This document shows positions 15,821 through 24,623 of a stretch of 64,000 bases of DNA, piece after piece. The notes below the pieces were generated by a model. It saw only the letters and a program-made list of their open reading frames with translations. It had not been told where the DNA came from and did no database searches. The position numbers and the translations under genes are program-made. This DNA comes from Paracoccus marinaquae (GTDB taxonomy: Bacteria; Pseudomonadota; Alphaproteobacteria; Rhodobacterales; Rhodobacteraceae), in contig NZ_JAHKNG010000018.1 in assembly GCF_018860165.1 (NCBI RefSeq), positions 1 through 64,000 of the forward strand, in the 5' to 3' direction. Position 1 is the first letter of the stretch. Every line of letters starts with the position of its first letter.

Positions 15821-17353
15821 ATGCGCTATCTGATCGGGTTGGATCTGGGATCGGGCAGTATTCGTGCCGGTGCCTTCGACCTGAACGGGCGCCCTGCCAG
15901 GATCGCCTCGCGCCCCAGTACCAGTGTCACACCCGATCCGGCGCGGCCGGGAGAGATCGTCTGGCCGCATCGCGCGGTCTGGGCGACCGCCTGCGAGGTT
16001 CTGCAGGAGGTGATTCAGGCTCTGCCCGCCGATGCCGAGATCGCGGGCGTCGCCGCCGCCTGTCTGGGCATGGATGGTGTTCCGCTGGATCGGGACAATA
16101 CGCCGCTTTACGATTTCATCGCCTGGACCGACAGCCGCTGCGTTCCCTATTACGAGGCGTGGCTGCGCGACTTCGGCGAGGCGCGGCAGTTCCTGACCAC
16201 CGGCTCGCCCCCGCGCGGCTTCAGCACGCTGTTCCGGCTGCAATGGATGCGCGACCATCACCCCGAAATCCTTGAACGGACCCGCAAATGGGTGCTGATG
16301 GGCGATTTCGTCAATCAGCGGCTCTGCGGTGAACTGGCCACGGATTATTCCATGGCGGCCTGTACGCTGCTGTTTTCGCCCGGCGCGGCGGCATGGGATC
16401 AGGGCATCGCCGATAAGGCTGGGGTGGATCTCGGCCTGATGTGCGCGGCGAAACCGGCGGGCACGCTGTTGGGGCAGGTTACAGCGGCGGCGGCGGCAGA
16501 AACGGGGCTGCCCCAGGGGACGCCCGTGATTCTGGGCGGGCATGACTATCTCTGCGGCGCGCTGCCGGTCGGCGGGCACAGGCCCGGTGCGGTCGTCAAT
16601 ATCGGCGGCACATGGGATATCATTCAGGCGACCCTTGCCGAATTCACCCTGCCCGAAGCGGCGGTTGGCACCGGCTGGACCGTTGAACATCATGTCGCAC
16701 CGGGGCAGTTCTCGGCCTTCGGCGCGGCCATCGGCGGCGGCGTCACGACGTGGTTTCGGGACACCTTCGCCCCCGGGATGAACGACGATAGCTTTTTCGC
16801 GCTGGCGACCGAGGCCGCCGCCAGCCGCGCCGCCTTACCCGTTTTCCTGCCGCATCTGGCGGGCTGCACCGGCCCGGTGATGGACGCGACGGCGGCGGGG
16901 GCGTTTCTGGGGCTGCGGCAGAGCCATGGCAGAACCGAGATGCTGGCCGCGGTCTTCGAGGGGCTGAACCTTCAGACGCGTGAAATCCTGGCCTCGGCCG
17001 CCTGTCTGGGCCTGACGCCCGAGCGGCTGATCATGGTCGGCGGCAGTGCCCGCAATCCGGGCATCGTCCAGTCGCGCGCCGATGCGCTTGGCCTGCCGGT
17101 CGATGTGCCGGGGGTGACGGAAACCACCGCCCAGGGGGCGGCCATGCTGGCCGGCATCGGGGCGGGGGAATTCGCGGACATGGATCAGGCGGTCGCGGCG
17201 ATGACCTGCGCCATGACCCGGACCGAGCCGACAACGGACGGCATGCGCCGCCATGACGACCGGCTGGAGCTGTTCCGGACGGCCTTCGCGGCGCTTGATC
17301 CGGTAAACCGGCGGGGGGCCGGGGACGGGGGACCCGAACTGATCGAGAACTGA
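15821..17353 (+). CDS. FGGY-family carbohydrate kinase
   Basis: A 510-residue two-domain sugar or polyol kinase. The N-terminal phosphate loop is LIGLDLGSGSIRAG, and the second actin-like ATPase domain has VNIGGTWDI and the adenosine motif IMVGGSARNPG. FGGY kinases phosphorylate glycerol, erythritol, xylulose, ribulose or the AI-2 precursor, and the exact substrate cannot be read from sequence alone. In this operon it should make the phosphorylated substrate for the GlpD-like dehydrogenase and the aldolase. The ATG follows the aldolase stop by 20 bases. Confidence 0.9.
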   Translation: MRYLIGLDLGSGSIRAGAFDLNGRPARIASRPSTSVTPDPARPGEIVWPHRAVWATACEVLQEVIQALPADAEIAGVAAACLGMDGVPLDRDNTPLYDFIAWTDSRCVPYYEAWLRDFGEARQFLTTGSPPRGFSTLFRLQWMRDHHPEILERTRKWVLMGDFVNQRLCGELATDYSMAACTLLFSPGAAAWDQGIADKAGVDLGLMCAAKPAGTLLGQVTAAAAAETGLPQGTPVILGGHDYLCGALPVGGHRPGAVVNIGGTWDIIQATLAEFTLPEAAVGTGWTVEHHVAPGQFSAFGAAIGGGVTTWFRDTFAPGMNDDSFFALATEAAASRAALPVFLPHLAGCTGPVMDATAAGAFLGLRQSHGRTEMLAAVFEGLNLQTREILASAACLGLTPERLIMVGGSARNPGIVQSRADALGLPVDVPGVTETTAQGAAMLAGIGAGEFADMDQAVAAMTCAMTRTEPTTDGMRRHDDRLELFRTAFAALDPVNRRGAGDGGPELIEN

Positions 17354-17411
17354 GGACGAAACACCGCCAACCTTTGCCAGCCGGCGGTTCAACAAACCTA
17401 GGGAGGAAACG

Positions 17412-18431
17412 ATGAGAAAACTGTTTGCGACGACACTTGCCGCCCTGTCCCTGGCCGTGACCCCGGCCCTGGCGCAGGACGAGCAGCCCTTCAAGGGCAG
17501 CGAGGAGGACCAGTATTACATGATCACCTTCGTCTCGGGCGTGGAATACTGGTTTCCCGTCTACGAGATGATGAAGCAGGCCGGCCAGCAGTTGGGCGTC
17601 GATACCGTCTATACCGGCACGCCCGAATATGACGTGACCAAGCAGCTTGCGGTGTTCGAGCAGGTTCTGGCCCGCAACCCCAAGGGCATCCTGATCGCGC
17701 CGATGAACCCTGAACCCTTCATCGAGCCGATCAACCGCGCGGCGGAAATGGGTATTCCGGTCGTCACCTTCGGGGCGGATTCGCCCAATTCCAAGCGGGT
17801 GGCCTTCGTGACCTCGGACAATGCCCGCGAAGGTCAGGTCGCCGCCGATGCCGTGGCCGAGGCGATGGGCGGCAAGGGGCAATATGCGGTTCTGGAAAAC
17901 CCCGGTCAGGACAATCACGACCGCCGCATCGCCGCCTTTATCGGCCGCATGGAAAGCAACTGGCCCGACATGGAACTGGTCGCCCGCGCCGCCTCGAACC
18001 AGGATCCGACCAAGGCCTATAACGCCGTTCTCAGCATGGCGCAGGCCAATCCCGAACTGGGCGCGATCTTCATGCCCGAGGCCAATTCCGCCCTTGGTGC
18101 CGCGCAGGCCGCGAAAGAGCTGAACACCGGCATCAAGGTCATGCTGACCGACGTGAACGGCAAGATCCTCGACATGCTGAAGGCGGGCGAGGTCTTTGGC
18201 TCGCTGAACCCCAATCAGGGCATTCAGGGCTATATGGGCATGATGATGCTGTATCTTGCGGCCAATTCGGACATGATCGACCCGATGAACGCCACCTCGC
18301 AGACGGGCGAGAATCCATTTGCGGGTGTCGTGATCGACAACGGCCTTGCCGTCGTCACCTCCGAGAACGCCGATTTCTTCTATTGGGACAAATATCTGGA
18401 ACGGCGCGGCACCGACGGGATCAAGGAGTGA
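17412..18431 (+). CDS. Periplasmic sugar-binding protein of a ribose-type ABC transporter
   Basis: A 339-residue type I periplasmic binding protein (RbsB/LsrB class) with a clear signal peptide cleaved near PALAQ (residue 21). Typical segments are GILIAPMNP, GIPVVTFGAD and GAIFMPEANSALG. It should capture the pathway substrate for the ATPase and permease encoded downstream. GGGAGGAAAC lies immediately before the ATG. The ligand class is sugar or polyol, but specificity is not predictable by eye. A strong hairpin follows the gene. Confidence 0.9.
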   Translation: MRKLFATTLAALSLAVTPALAQDEQPFKGSEEDQYYMITFVSGVEYWFPVYEMMKQAGQQLGVDTVYTGTPEYDVTKQLAVFEQVLARNPKGILIAPMNPEPFIEPINRAAEMGIPVVTFGADSPNSKRVAFVTSDNAREGQVAADAVAEAMGGKGQYAVLENPGQDNHDRRIAAFIGRMESNWPDMELVARAASNQDPTKAYNAVLSMAQANPELGAIFMPEANSALGAAQAAKELNTGIKVMLTDVNGKILDMLKAGEVFGSLNPNQGIQGYMGMMMLYLAANSDMIDPMNATSQTGENPFAGVVIDNGLAVVTSENADFFYWDKYLERRGTDGIKE

Positions 18432-18450
18432 TCCCGGCCACCCGACCCTC

Positions 18451-18476
18451 GCAAGGGGCGAATGACCGCCCCTTGC
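18451..18476 (+). promoter_or_regulatory. Perfect 10-bp hairpin after the sugar-binding protein gene
   Basis: GCAAGGGGCG at 18451-18460 pairs exactly with CGCCCCTTGC at 18467-18476 around the loop AATGAC. There is no proper T-tract. Such structures between a binding-protein gene and its ATPase/permease genes usually protect the upstream mRNA and reduce read-through, allowing excess binding protein. Confidence 0.7.
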
Positions 18477-18516
18477 CTTGCTTCACCCTTTGCGAGACGC
18501 GAACCGCCGGCGATCC

Positions 18517-20055
18517 ATGACCCAGCCCGAGCCGATCCTGAAACTGTCTGACATCTGCAAGAGCTTTGGTTCGATCAAGGTTCTGCACTCGGTCGATTTC
18601 GAGCTGAGGAAAGGCGAAATCCATGCGCTTGCCGGGGAAAACGGCGCCGGGAAATCGACCCTGATGAACATCATCGGCGGGGTTCTTGCGCCCACGTCCG
18701 GCGAAATCATGCTGAAGGGCAAGCCGATCAGCATCGCCAGCCCGCTGGAGGCGCAGGACAACGGCATCGCGCTGGTGCATCAGGAAATCGCGCTTTGTCC
18801 CGATGTTTCGGTGGCCGAGAACGTGATGATGTCGACCATCGGCCGCAGCCGGTCGATCTTCGTCAATCACGGCGAGATCAGGAAAGAGGCGGCGCAAACC
18901 CTTGGCAAGCTGACGACGATTTCGCCCGATGCCCGCCTCGGCAGCCTGTCGATCTCGAACCAGCAGCTGGTCGAGATTTCGCGCGCCCTTGCGCTGGATT
19001 GCGAAATTCTCATTCTGGACGAGCCGACCGCCGCGCTGACGCAATCCGAGGCCGAGTCGCTGTTCGTGTTGCTGCGTCAATTGCGCGATCAGGGCGTCGC
19101 GATCATCTATATCAGCCACCGCATGTCCGAGATCTACAAGCTGTGCGACCGGATCACGGTCTTGCGCGATGGCCGCCATATTTCCACCGACAGGGTCGCC
19201 GACGTGACCCCGGACGAGGTGGTCCACAAGCTGGTGGGCCGCAGGCTCGAGGCGCTTTATCCGCCGAAATCCGCCACCGCAGACGGCCCGGTGCTGATGC
19301 AGGTCGCGCGCCTGTCCGATGCCGCCATGGTCCATGATGTCAGCTTCAGCCTCAGGCGGGGCGAGGTGATGGGCCTTGCCGGTCTGATCGGATCGGGGCG
19401 CTCGGAACTTCTGCAGCTGATCTGCGGGCTGAGGGCGCGCAGTTCCGGCACGGTGACCCTCGCCGACGGCACGGATTTCGCGCCGCGCAGCTATTCCAAC
19501 GCGGTGGCCAAGGGCGTGGTCTGCCTTTCCGAGGACCGCAAGATGAACGGTGTCTTTCTGGACCTCAGCATCGCCCAGAACATCTCGTCCATGCGGATTT
19601 CGCAGGTCAGCAACCGTTACGGTTTTGTCAGCCAGCGCAAGGAAAACGATCAGGCCATGGTCCTTGGCCGCCGGCTGAACATCAAGGCCGCCAGCGTCCT
19701 GCAGAACGTCTCGGAACTCAGCGGCGGCAACCAGCAGAAGGTGGCGATCGCGCGCCTGCTGTCGATCGCGCCGCGGATCATCTTTCTGGATGAGCCGACG
19801 CGCGGCATCGATGTCGGCGCCAAGGCCGAGATCCACCAACTTCTGCGGCAACTCGCGGATGATGGCATCGGCATTCTGGTCGTCTCGTCCGAGTTGAGCG
19901 AGGTTCTGGGCCTCTGCGACCGGGTTCTGGTCCTGTCCGAGGGGCGGCAGGCGGGAATGCTGGCGGGCCCGGATCTGACCGAGGACAATCTGGTTCGTCT
20001 TGCCGCCGGCGCGGCGCAAAAGGAAACTTCGTCGAATGAGGCGATCCATGGCTGA
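18517..20055 (+). CDS. Ribose-type ABC transporter ATPase with two nucleotide-binding domains
   Basis: A 512-residue RbsA/LsrA-class protein. The first ABC domain has Walker A GENGAGKST (about residue 39) and Walker B ILILDEPTAAL. The second has a degenerate Walker A, GLIGSGRSE, signature LSGGNQQKVAIAR and Walker B IIFLDEPTRG. The degenerate second domain is normal for this class. It energises uptake of the sugar or polyol held by the upstream binding protein. The ATG at 18517 is the first that gives the family N-terminus. It overlaps the permease gene by eight bases. Confidence 0.92.
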   Translation: MTQPEPILKLSDICKSFGSIKVLHSVDFELRKGEIHALAGENGAGKSTLMNIIGGVLAPTSGEIMLKGKPISIASPLEAQDNGIALVHQEIALCPDVSVAENVMMSTIGRSRSIFVNHGEIRKEAAQTLGKLTTISPDARLGSLSISNQQLVEISRALALDCEILILDEPTAALTQSEAESLFVLLRQLRDQGVAIIYISHRMSEIYKLCDRITVLRDGRHISTDRVADVTPDEVVHKLVGRRLEALYPPKSATADGPVLMQVARLSDAAMVHDVSFSLRRGEVMGLAGLIGSGRSELLQLICGLRARSSGTVTLADGTDFAPRSYSNAVAKGVVCLSEDRKMNGVFLDLSIAQNISSMRISQVSNRYGFVSQRKENDQAMVLGRRLNIKAASVLQNVSELSGGNQQKVAIARLLSIAPRIIFLDEPTRGIDVGAKAEIHQLLRQLADDGIGILVVSSELSEVLGLCDRVLVLSEGRQAGMLAGPDLTEDNLVRLAAGAAQKETSSNEAIHG

Positions 20056-21049
20056 TCAGGGCGCGATAGATTCGGATGGGGTCAAGCCGCCGAAAGGGTT
20101 TCTGGACTGGCTGAAGCGGCTGCTGAGGATCCGCGAGGGCATGCTGCTGATGATCCTCGTCGTGTCCTTCATCATCATGAGCTTTGCCTCGGAACATTTC
20201 CTGACCTGGGGCAACATGCGCGCCGTGCTGCTGTCCTTCTCGACCGAGGGGATCGTGGTCGTCGGCATGACCATGCTGATCATCGTCGGCGGGATCGACC
20301 TGTCGGTCGGGGCGGCGATGTGTCTGGCGATGGTGGTGGCGGGCAAGCTGTTCCTGATCGGCATGAACCCCTGGCTGGCCAGCCTGTTCGGCGTCGGCGC
20401 GACGGCGCTGGCGGGGTTCGTGATGGGAATGTTCGTCACCCGCGTCGGGCTGAGCTTCTTCATCACCAGCCTGGCGTTCTTCGGCCTGCTGCGCGGCATC
20501 GGCTTCATCATCACCGAAGGGACGCCGCTGTCGCTGTTCACCCTGCCGCCGTCCTTCAAATATATCGGCCAGGGCAATTTCTACGGCGTGCCGGTGGTCA
20601 TCATCATCTTTTTCGTGGTGGCCGTGATCGGGGATATCCTGCTGCGCAAGGCCAGTGCCTTTCGCAAGGTGATCTATGTCGGCAGCAACGAACACGCGGC
20701 CAATTATGCCGGGATCAATGTGCGCAACGTGCGACTGTGGACGACGGTCCTGTGTTCGTCGCTGGCCGGGTTCGCGGGGATCATGTTCATGGCGCGCCTC
20801 GGCGTTGCGACGCCGACCTTCGGCATCGGCAGCGAGTTGAACATCATTGCCGCCGCAGTGATCGGCGGCGCCTCGCTGAACGGCGGCAAGGGCTCGGTTC
20901 TGGGGGCGATCCTCGGCATCGCGCTGCTGTCGCTGGTCACAAGCTCGATGATCCTGCTCGATATCTCGATCTTCTGGCAGGACACCATCCGCAGCCTGAT
21001 CCTTCTGGCTGCCGTATCCATCGACCATCTGGTCAACAAGCATCGCTAA
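20048..21049 (+). CDS. Ribose-type ABC transporter permease
   Basis: A 333-residue inner-membrane permease of the RbsC/BPD_transp_2 family with about eight to ten membrane segments. It includes the conserved IVGGIDLSVGAAMCLA and NGGKGSVLGAILG regions. Only one permease gene is present, so it should act as a homodimer with the two-domain ATPase, as RbsC does. The ATG at 20048 overlaps the end of the ATPase gene, so translation is probably coupled. The aldo/keto reductase gene follows after 17 bases. Confidence 0.92.
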   Translation: MADQGAIDSDGVKPPKGFLDWLKRLLRIREGMLLMILVVSFIIMSFASEHFLTWGNMRAVLLSFSTEGIVVVGMTMLIIVGGIDLSVGAAMCLAMVVAGKLFLIGMNPWLASLFGVGATALAGFVMGMFVTRVGLSFFITSLAFFGLLRGIGFIITEGTPLSLFTLPPSFKYIGQGNFYGVPVVIIIFFVVAVIGDILLRKASAFRKVIYVGSNEHAANYAGINVRNVRLWTTVLCSSLAGFAGIMFMARLGVATPTFGIGSELNIIAAAVIGGASLNGGKGSVLGAILGIALLSLVTSSMILLDISIFWQDTIRSLILLAAVSIDHLVNKHR

Positions 21050-21066
21050 ACCGGCGGAGGGCAATC

Positions 21067-22062
21067 ATGCTGAGACGTGAAATCGGGGCGACGGGGATCA
21101 CCTGTTCCGCCATAGGTCTGGGCACATGGGCCATTGGCGGCGCGATGTGGGGCGGGTCGGACGATGCCGCCTCGCGCGCGGCCATCGCGGCTTCGATCGA
21201 TGCCGGGACCGACCTGATCGACACCGCGCCGGGCTACGGTCTGGGCCATGCCGAAAGCCTGATCGGCGAGGTCATCAGGGGCCGGCGCGACAGGGTCGTG
21301 ATCGCGACCAAATGCGGGCTGAACTGGCATCACGCAAGGGGGACGCCGTTCTTCGAGCAATATGGCAAGCAGGTGTATCGCTATCTTGGGACCGAGGGGG
21401 TCGCCCACGAGGTCGAGGAAAGTCTGCGTCGCCTGGCAACGGATTACATCGATATCTACATCACCCACTGGCCGGATTCCACGACCCCCATCGACGAGAC
21501 GCTGGAGGCGCTGAACCGCCTGAAACGCGATGGCAAGATCCGCGCCATCGGGGCCTCGAACCTGCAACCGGACGATCTGGATCGGTACCTGGCCTTGGGC
21601 GGGCTCGATTGCATCCAGGAACGGTTCTCGATGATCGATCGCGGCATCGAGGCCGAGATCCTGCCGAGCATCAAGGGCAGGGCCGTGTCGACGATCAGCT
21701 ATTCACCGCTGGGCATGGGGCTTCTGACCGGCAAGATCACCCCCGACCGGGAATTTCCGGGCGACGACATCCGCAAGGACGATCCACGGTTCTCCATCAA
21801 TATCCGCATGGCGGTCGCGAATTTCGCGCATGATCTTCGGGATCTGACCACGGATCGCGGGGTCACCCTCTCGCAGCTGATCGTCGCCTGGACCCTGCAG
21901 CAACCGCAGATCGACTTCGTTCTCTGCGGTGCGCGCAAGGCCGGCCATGCCAGCGAGAATGCGCAGGCGGGCAGGATCGCGCTTGGCGCGAACGATCTCG
22001 CCCGCATCGACGCGGCGGCCGACAGACACCTGCGGCGGCATTTTCAGGCTGCGTCCGGGTGA
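21067..22062 (+). CDS. Aldo/keto reductase
   Basis: A 331-residue NAD(P)H-dependent TIM-barrel oxidoreductase. The catalytic tetrad can be placed: Asp and Tyr in DTAPGYGLGHAES, Lys in VIATKCG and His in YITHWPD. The cofactor-binding end SNLQPDDL...FVLCGARK is also typical. Members interconvert aldehydes or ketones and alcohols. As last gene of the operon it may oxidise or reduce the free sugar or polyol before phosphorylation, or deal with the aldehyde released by the aldolase. GGAGGG lies nine bases before the ATG. Confidence 0.9.
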   Translation: MLRREIGATGITCSAIGLGTWAIGGAMWGGSDDAASRAAIAASIDAGTDLIDTAPGYGLGHAESLIGEVIRGRRDRVVIATKCGLNWHHARGTPFFEQYGKQVYRYLGTEGVAHEVEESLRRLATDYIDIYITHWPDSTTPIDETLEALNRLKRDGKIRAIGASNLQPDDLDRYLALGGLDCIQERFSMIDRGIEAEILPSIKGRAVSTISYSPLGMGLLTGKITPDREFPGDDIRKDDPRFSINIRMAVANFAHDLRDLTTDRGVTLSQLIVAWTLQQPQIDFVLCGARKAGHASENAQAGRIALGANDLARIDAAADRHLRRHFQAASG

Positions 22063-22074
22063 GTTGATCCGTTC

Positions 22075-22086
22075 ACCCGCGCGGGT
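22075..22086. terminator. Candidate bidirectional terminator hairpin
   Basis: ACCCGCGCGGGT is a perfect 12-bp palindrome located between the convergent stops of the aldo/keto reductase gene and the Hint-domain gene. It is in the right place for a shared terminator. It is short and has no T-tract on either side. Confidence 0.4.
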
Positions 22087-23183
22087 CAGGCAAGGTCGAC
22101 GTGGCTGCTCAGATGCGAGCGGACCAGTTCGTCAATGACGCGGCGGCGTTCGATCATCGGCGCCACGGGCGGATAGTCGAAGCCGTCGCACAGCAGTTTC
22201 GGAAAAATGGTCCGCAACTCGTCCCGTGCTTCAGTGGACAGACTGCCCAGGAACTCCCGGCCGAGATACAGTGATTCGGTCCATGTGCCGTTGCTTTGCA
22301 CCAGGCTGTGCCGGTCCAGCAGCAGGTGATAATAGGTGAAGGGCGATCCACCTTCGTAGAAATGAACGCCCGGTACTCCGACCAGCTTGACGGCGGGAAC
22401 CAGGACATGCTCCGCCTCGGTCAGTTCCGCCACGATGTGCGATGCAAGCCGGACCCGGTGCTGGCGCGAGACCATCAGATCGTCCGTCGGCACATTGTGT
22501 CCAAGGCTGCCCGCCGTCAGGATCACCGGGCGCAATTCCGGAATGGCGGCCAGCGCCTCGGGGGTCACGGTCTGCGATCCGATCCATCGGACCGGCAGCG
22601 GCGGCCCGGAACGGGTGTTCACGAGATCGCCGACCGTCAGATCCTCGACCCTGCGGGGACCATCGGGCGTCTGGATCAGCGTGCCGTTGCAGAAACAGGG
22701 TGCCGGAAGAGTATTGTAGGTGATCGAGGTGGGCTGCCCTCGGGAGACTACTCTCAGGGAGGAGCCGGCCGGCGGCGCCGCGCCGTCCTTCCAGATATAG
22801 AAATAGGTCGGACTGGTGACCCCTGCGCTGTTTGTGCCAAGCGTTCCCGTATAGACGGTGTATGCGGTCCCCGTGGCATTGTCCCGAAACACGATCTGCC
22901 CGGTGGTGGTGATCTGGGTCCCCGCCGCGTAGGCGACGCCGTTGATCGTCGCGGGCAGGGTCAATGTCTGCTGGAACAGATCGCCTTCTATGAACTCGCT
23001 GTCGTTATCGGTGACGGTGACCGCTTCTGCCGAGCCACCGTTATAGGTATAGACCTGATCGGTGGTGACGTTCGGCAAGCCGTTGCTGGCTTCGTTGATC
23101 GTGGCGCCCGGATTGGTCCCGCCCGACTGCCAGGTGAACAGGCCGGTGGCATCGATCAGACCTCCGAATTCAAAGTCAGGCAT
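22086..23183 (-). CDS. Hint (intein/hedgehog-type) domain-containing protein
   Basis: A 365-residue protein common in Rhodobacterales. The N-terminal ~165 residues are Gly/Thr/Asn-rich beta-sandwich-like sequence. The remainder is a Hint domain starting at CFCNGTLIQTPDG, with VEDLTVGDLV, RQHRVRLASHI and PVRWIGSQTV. Hint domains descend from self-splicing inteins and hedgehog autoprocessing domains. Here there is a cysteine at the start, but no C-terminal Asn-Cys/Ser splice junction was evident, so autocleavage rather than splicing would be expected, if any activity. No classical signal peptide is seen; such proteins may leave by type I secretion. Function unknown. Confidence 0.8.
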   Translation of the reverse strand: MPDFEFGGLIDATGLFTWQSGGTNPGATINEASNGLPNVTTDQVYTYNGGSAEAVTVTDNDSEFIEGDLFQQTLTLPATINGVAYAAGTQITTTGQIVFRDNATGTAYTVYTGTLGTNSAGVTSPTYFYIWKDGAAPPAGSSLRVVSRGQPTSITYNTLPAPCFCNGTLIQTPDGPRRVEDLTVGDLVNTRSGPPLPVRWIGSQTVTPEALAAIPELRPVILTAGSLGHNVPTDDLMVSRQHRVRLASHIVAELTEAEHVLVPAVKLVGVPGVHFYEGGSPFTYYHLLLDRHSLVQSNGTWTESLYLGREFLGSLSTEARDELRTIFPKLLCDGFDYPPVAPMIERRRVIDELVRSHLSSHVDLA

Positions 23184-23512
23184 CCTGAATCAGCCCTCTC
23201 AACCCGATGACATTGGCAACTGCCGCAAAAGATGTTCCGCCTGTCCGGTCGTGGCCCAGATATGGACAGCCGTCTCACCCAAGGCGCCAGTATGGCGCGG
23301 TTCCCGATTTTCGGAAAGACCTGACCTCGGGGAACCTGCCAGTGCGGTGCGGCCTGTCCTGAGCAGATTTCCTCCTGAAAAGCGGTATTTCGCCGGATCG
23401 GGTGGCGCGGCCGTTCACTTCTCCACTTCTGCCCCGGTGAAACATTGATCGCTGGTCGGCGGGAGGGTAGTGGACGGGCAACATCACCGACAGCAATACA
23501 AAGGACAGCATC
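23184..23512. other. Divergent intergenic region, no gene seen
   Basis: About 330 bases between the divergent Hint-domain gene and the exported repeat protein, so it should hold both promoters. No clear -35/-10 pair or operator was identified. An AAAGGACAG ribosome-binding site precedes the ATG at 23513. Confidence 0.4.
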
Positions 23513-24439
23513 ATGACGCTGAACACCACCACCATGTCGCGCGCGCTCTGCGGCACCTCGCTGGCTCTGGTTCTGGCCGGCTCGGTCCTGATCCCGCACG
23601 CCCCGGCATATGCCGCCGATCCCGCTTCCATCACCGCCACGGTTCTGGATGTCGAGGACGACAACCGCTTCTTCATGCGCACCGGAGGCACGGCGCGCGG
23701 CGACGTGGCCTATGAGGGGCTGACGCCGGGCGAGGATTACACCCTTGCCGCCCAACTCCATCACGTCGGCGAGGACAAGGCGGTGGGAGATCCGGTCTTT
23801 ACCGGATTCACCCCCGAAGCGGCGTCGGGACAGACCAGCGTCGAGTTGCCGGTGCCGACGAACCGCACGCAATACAATATCGACTATGCGGTCTACCTGA
23901 CGCTCTACAAGGGCAAGGTCGATCAGCAGAGCGCCGGCGAGGCCGCCGCGCTTGCGGAAATCCGCGACACGGAAAGCCCCGACCACGTCATACAGGTTCA
24001 TGCAATCCAGGCCATCGCCGTGACCGCCGCCGACGCAGCCGACGGCGATAACCGTCTGCCCGCCGAGGGCGGGGTGATCCGCGCCAGCGTCGATCACGAG
24101 AACCTTGTCGCAGGCTATCACTATACCCTCTGGGGAGAGCTTCTTAAGCCCAGCGGGCAATCCACCGGCATCTATGCGGCGATCCCCGATTATGTGCCCG
24201 AGGCGATGAACGGTCAGGTGACGATGGAGTTCGCGGTGCCGGAGGGGTTCGAGGGCATCTCGCTGGTTCCCTCGGTCGGGCTTTATCACAAGTCGCGGGT
24301 CGAACTGCCGCAGGACGGCCGGCTGACGGTGCTGCCGGATGTGCCGAACCCGGTGATGATCGCCTCGGACCCCAATCTCGACCGGGCCGACAAGACCATC
24401 GCCATCGGCGTGTTGTTCGAGGAACAGGACGACAACTGA
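23513..24439 (+). CDS. Exported protein with two TQ-ester-bond/VaFE-like repeats
   Basis: A 308-residue protein with a signal peptide cleaved near AYAAD (residue 35). Two similar segments follow, about residues 38-140 and 170-300, each with the pattern GDVAYEGLTPGEDYTLAAQL or ASVDHENLVAGYHYTLWGEL and then a Gly-Gln-Thr/Val strand. This resembles the VaFE/T-Q ester bond domains of Gram-positive surface adhesins, where Thr and Gln form an internal ester. I see no sortase signal, as expected in a Gram-negative. The resemblance is by eye and moderate. A second ATG seven codons in is possible. Function unknown. Confidence 0.6.
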   Translation: MTLNTTTMSRALCGTSLALVLAGSVLIPHAPAYAADPASITATVLDVEDDNRFFMRTGGTARGDVAYEGLTPGEDYTLAAQLHHVGEDKAVGDPVFTGFTPEAASGQTSVELPVPTNRTQYNIDYAVYLTLYKGKVDQQSAGEAAALAEIRDTESPDHVIQVHAIQAIAVTAADAADGDNRLPAEGGVIRASVDHENLVAGYHYTLWGELLKPSGQSTGIYAAIPDYVPEAMNGQVTMEFAVPEGFEGISLVPSVGLYHKSRVELPQDGRLTVLPDVPNPVMIASDPNLDRADKTIAIGVLFEEQDDN

Positions 24440-24497
24440 TCGGGTCAGGCCCACCGGGTGCTGAGACGGGGGCAGGTGCTGGCATTTTCGGCCGGTC

Positions 24498-24521
24498 GCC
24501 TCCCCGCATTTCCGGGGCGGC
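24498..24521 (+). terminator. Hairpin downstream of the exported repeat protein
   Basis: GCC-T-CCCCG pairs with CGGGG-C-GGC across a six-base loop, one mismatch in the stem. A second small hairpin, CCCGGC-AATC-GCCGGG, lies at 24543-24558. Neither has a T-tract. They probably end the upstream transcript before the vapBC promoter. Confidence 0.45.
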
Positions 24522-24571
24522 GATGGCTTTCCGCGCCCCGCACCCGGCAATCGCCGGGACATTGAAGATTC

Positions 24572-24614
24572 AATGCGAATATGCCATATGTAATGCGATG
24601 TATGATTACGCATT
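24572..24614 (+). promoter_or_regulatory. Probable autoregulatory operator of the vapBC pair
   Basis: The hexamer AATGCG occurs at 24572-24577 and 24592-24597, and its complement CGCATT at 24609-24614. The last two form a perfect inverted repeat with an 11-base spacer, ending ten bases before the antitoxin ATG. AbrB-type antitoxins repress their own promoters through repeated or inverted sites, so this AT-rich stretch is the best operator candidate. Confidence 0.5.
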
Positions 24615-24623
24615 GAGGTCATC

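Noticed and set aside
14991-20055. AI-2 (lsr) quorum-signal uptake and processing cluster
   Set aside because: The aldolase resembles LsrF and the kinase is FGGY, but there is one permease instead of two, no LsrG or LsrR, and extra GlpD-like and FAD-oxidase genes. AI-2 use is not supported.
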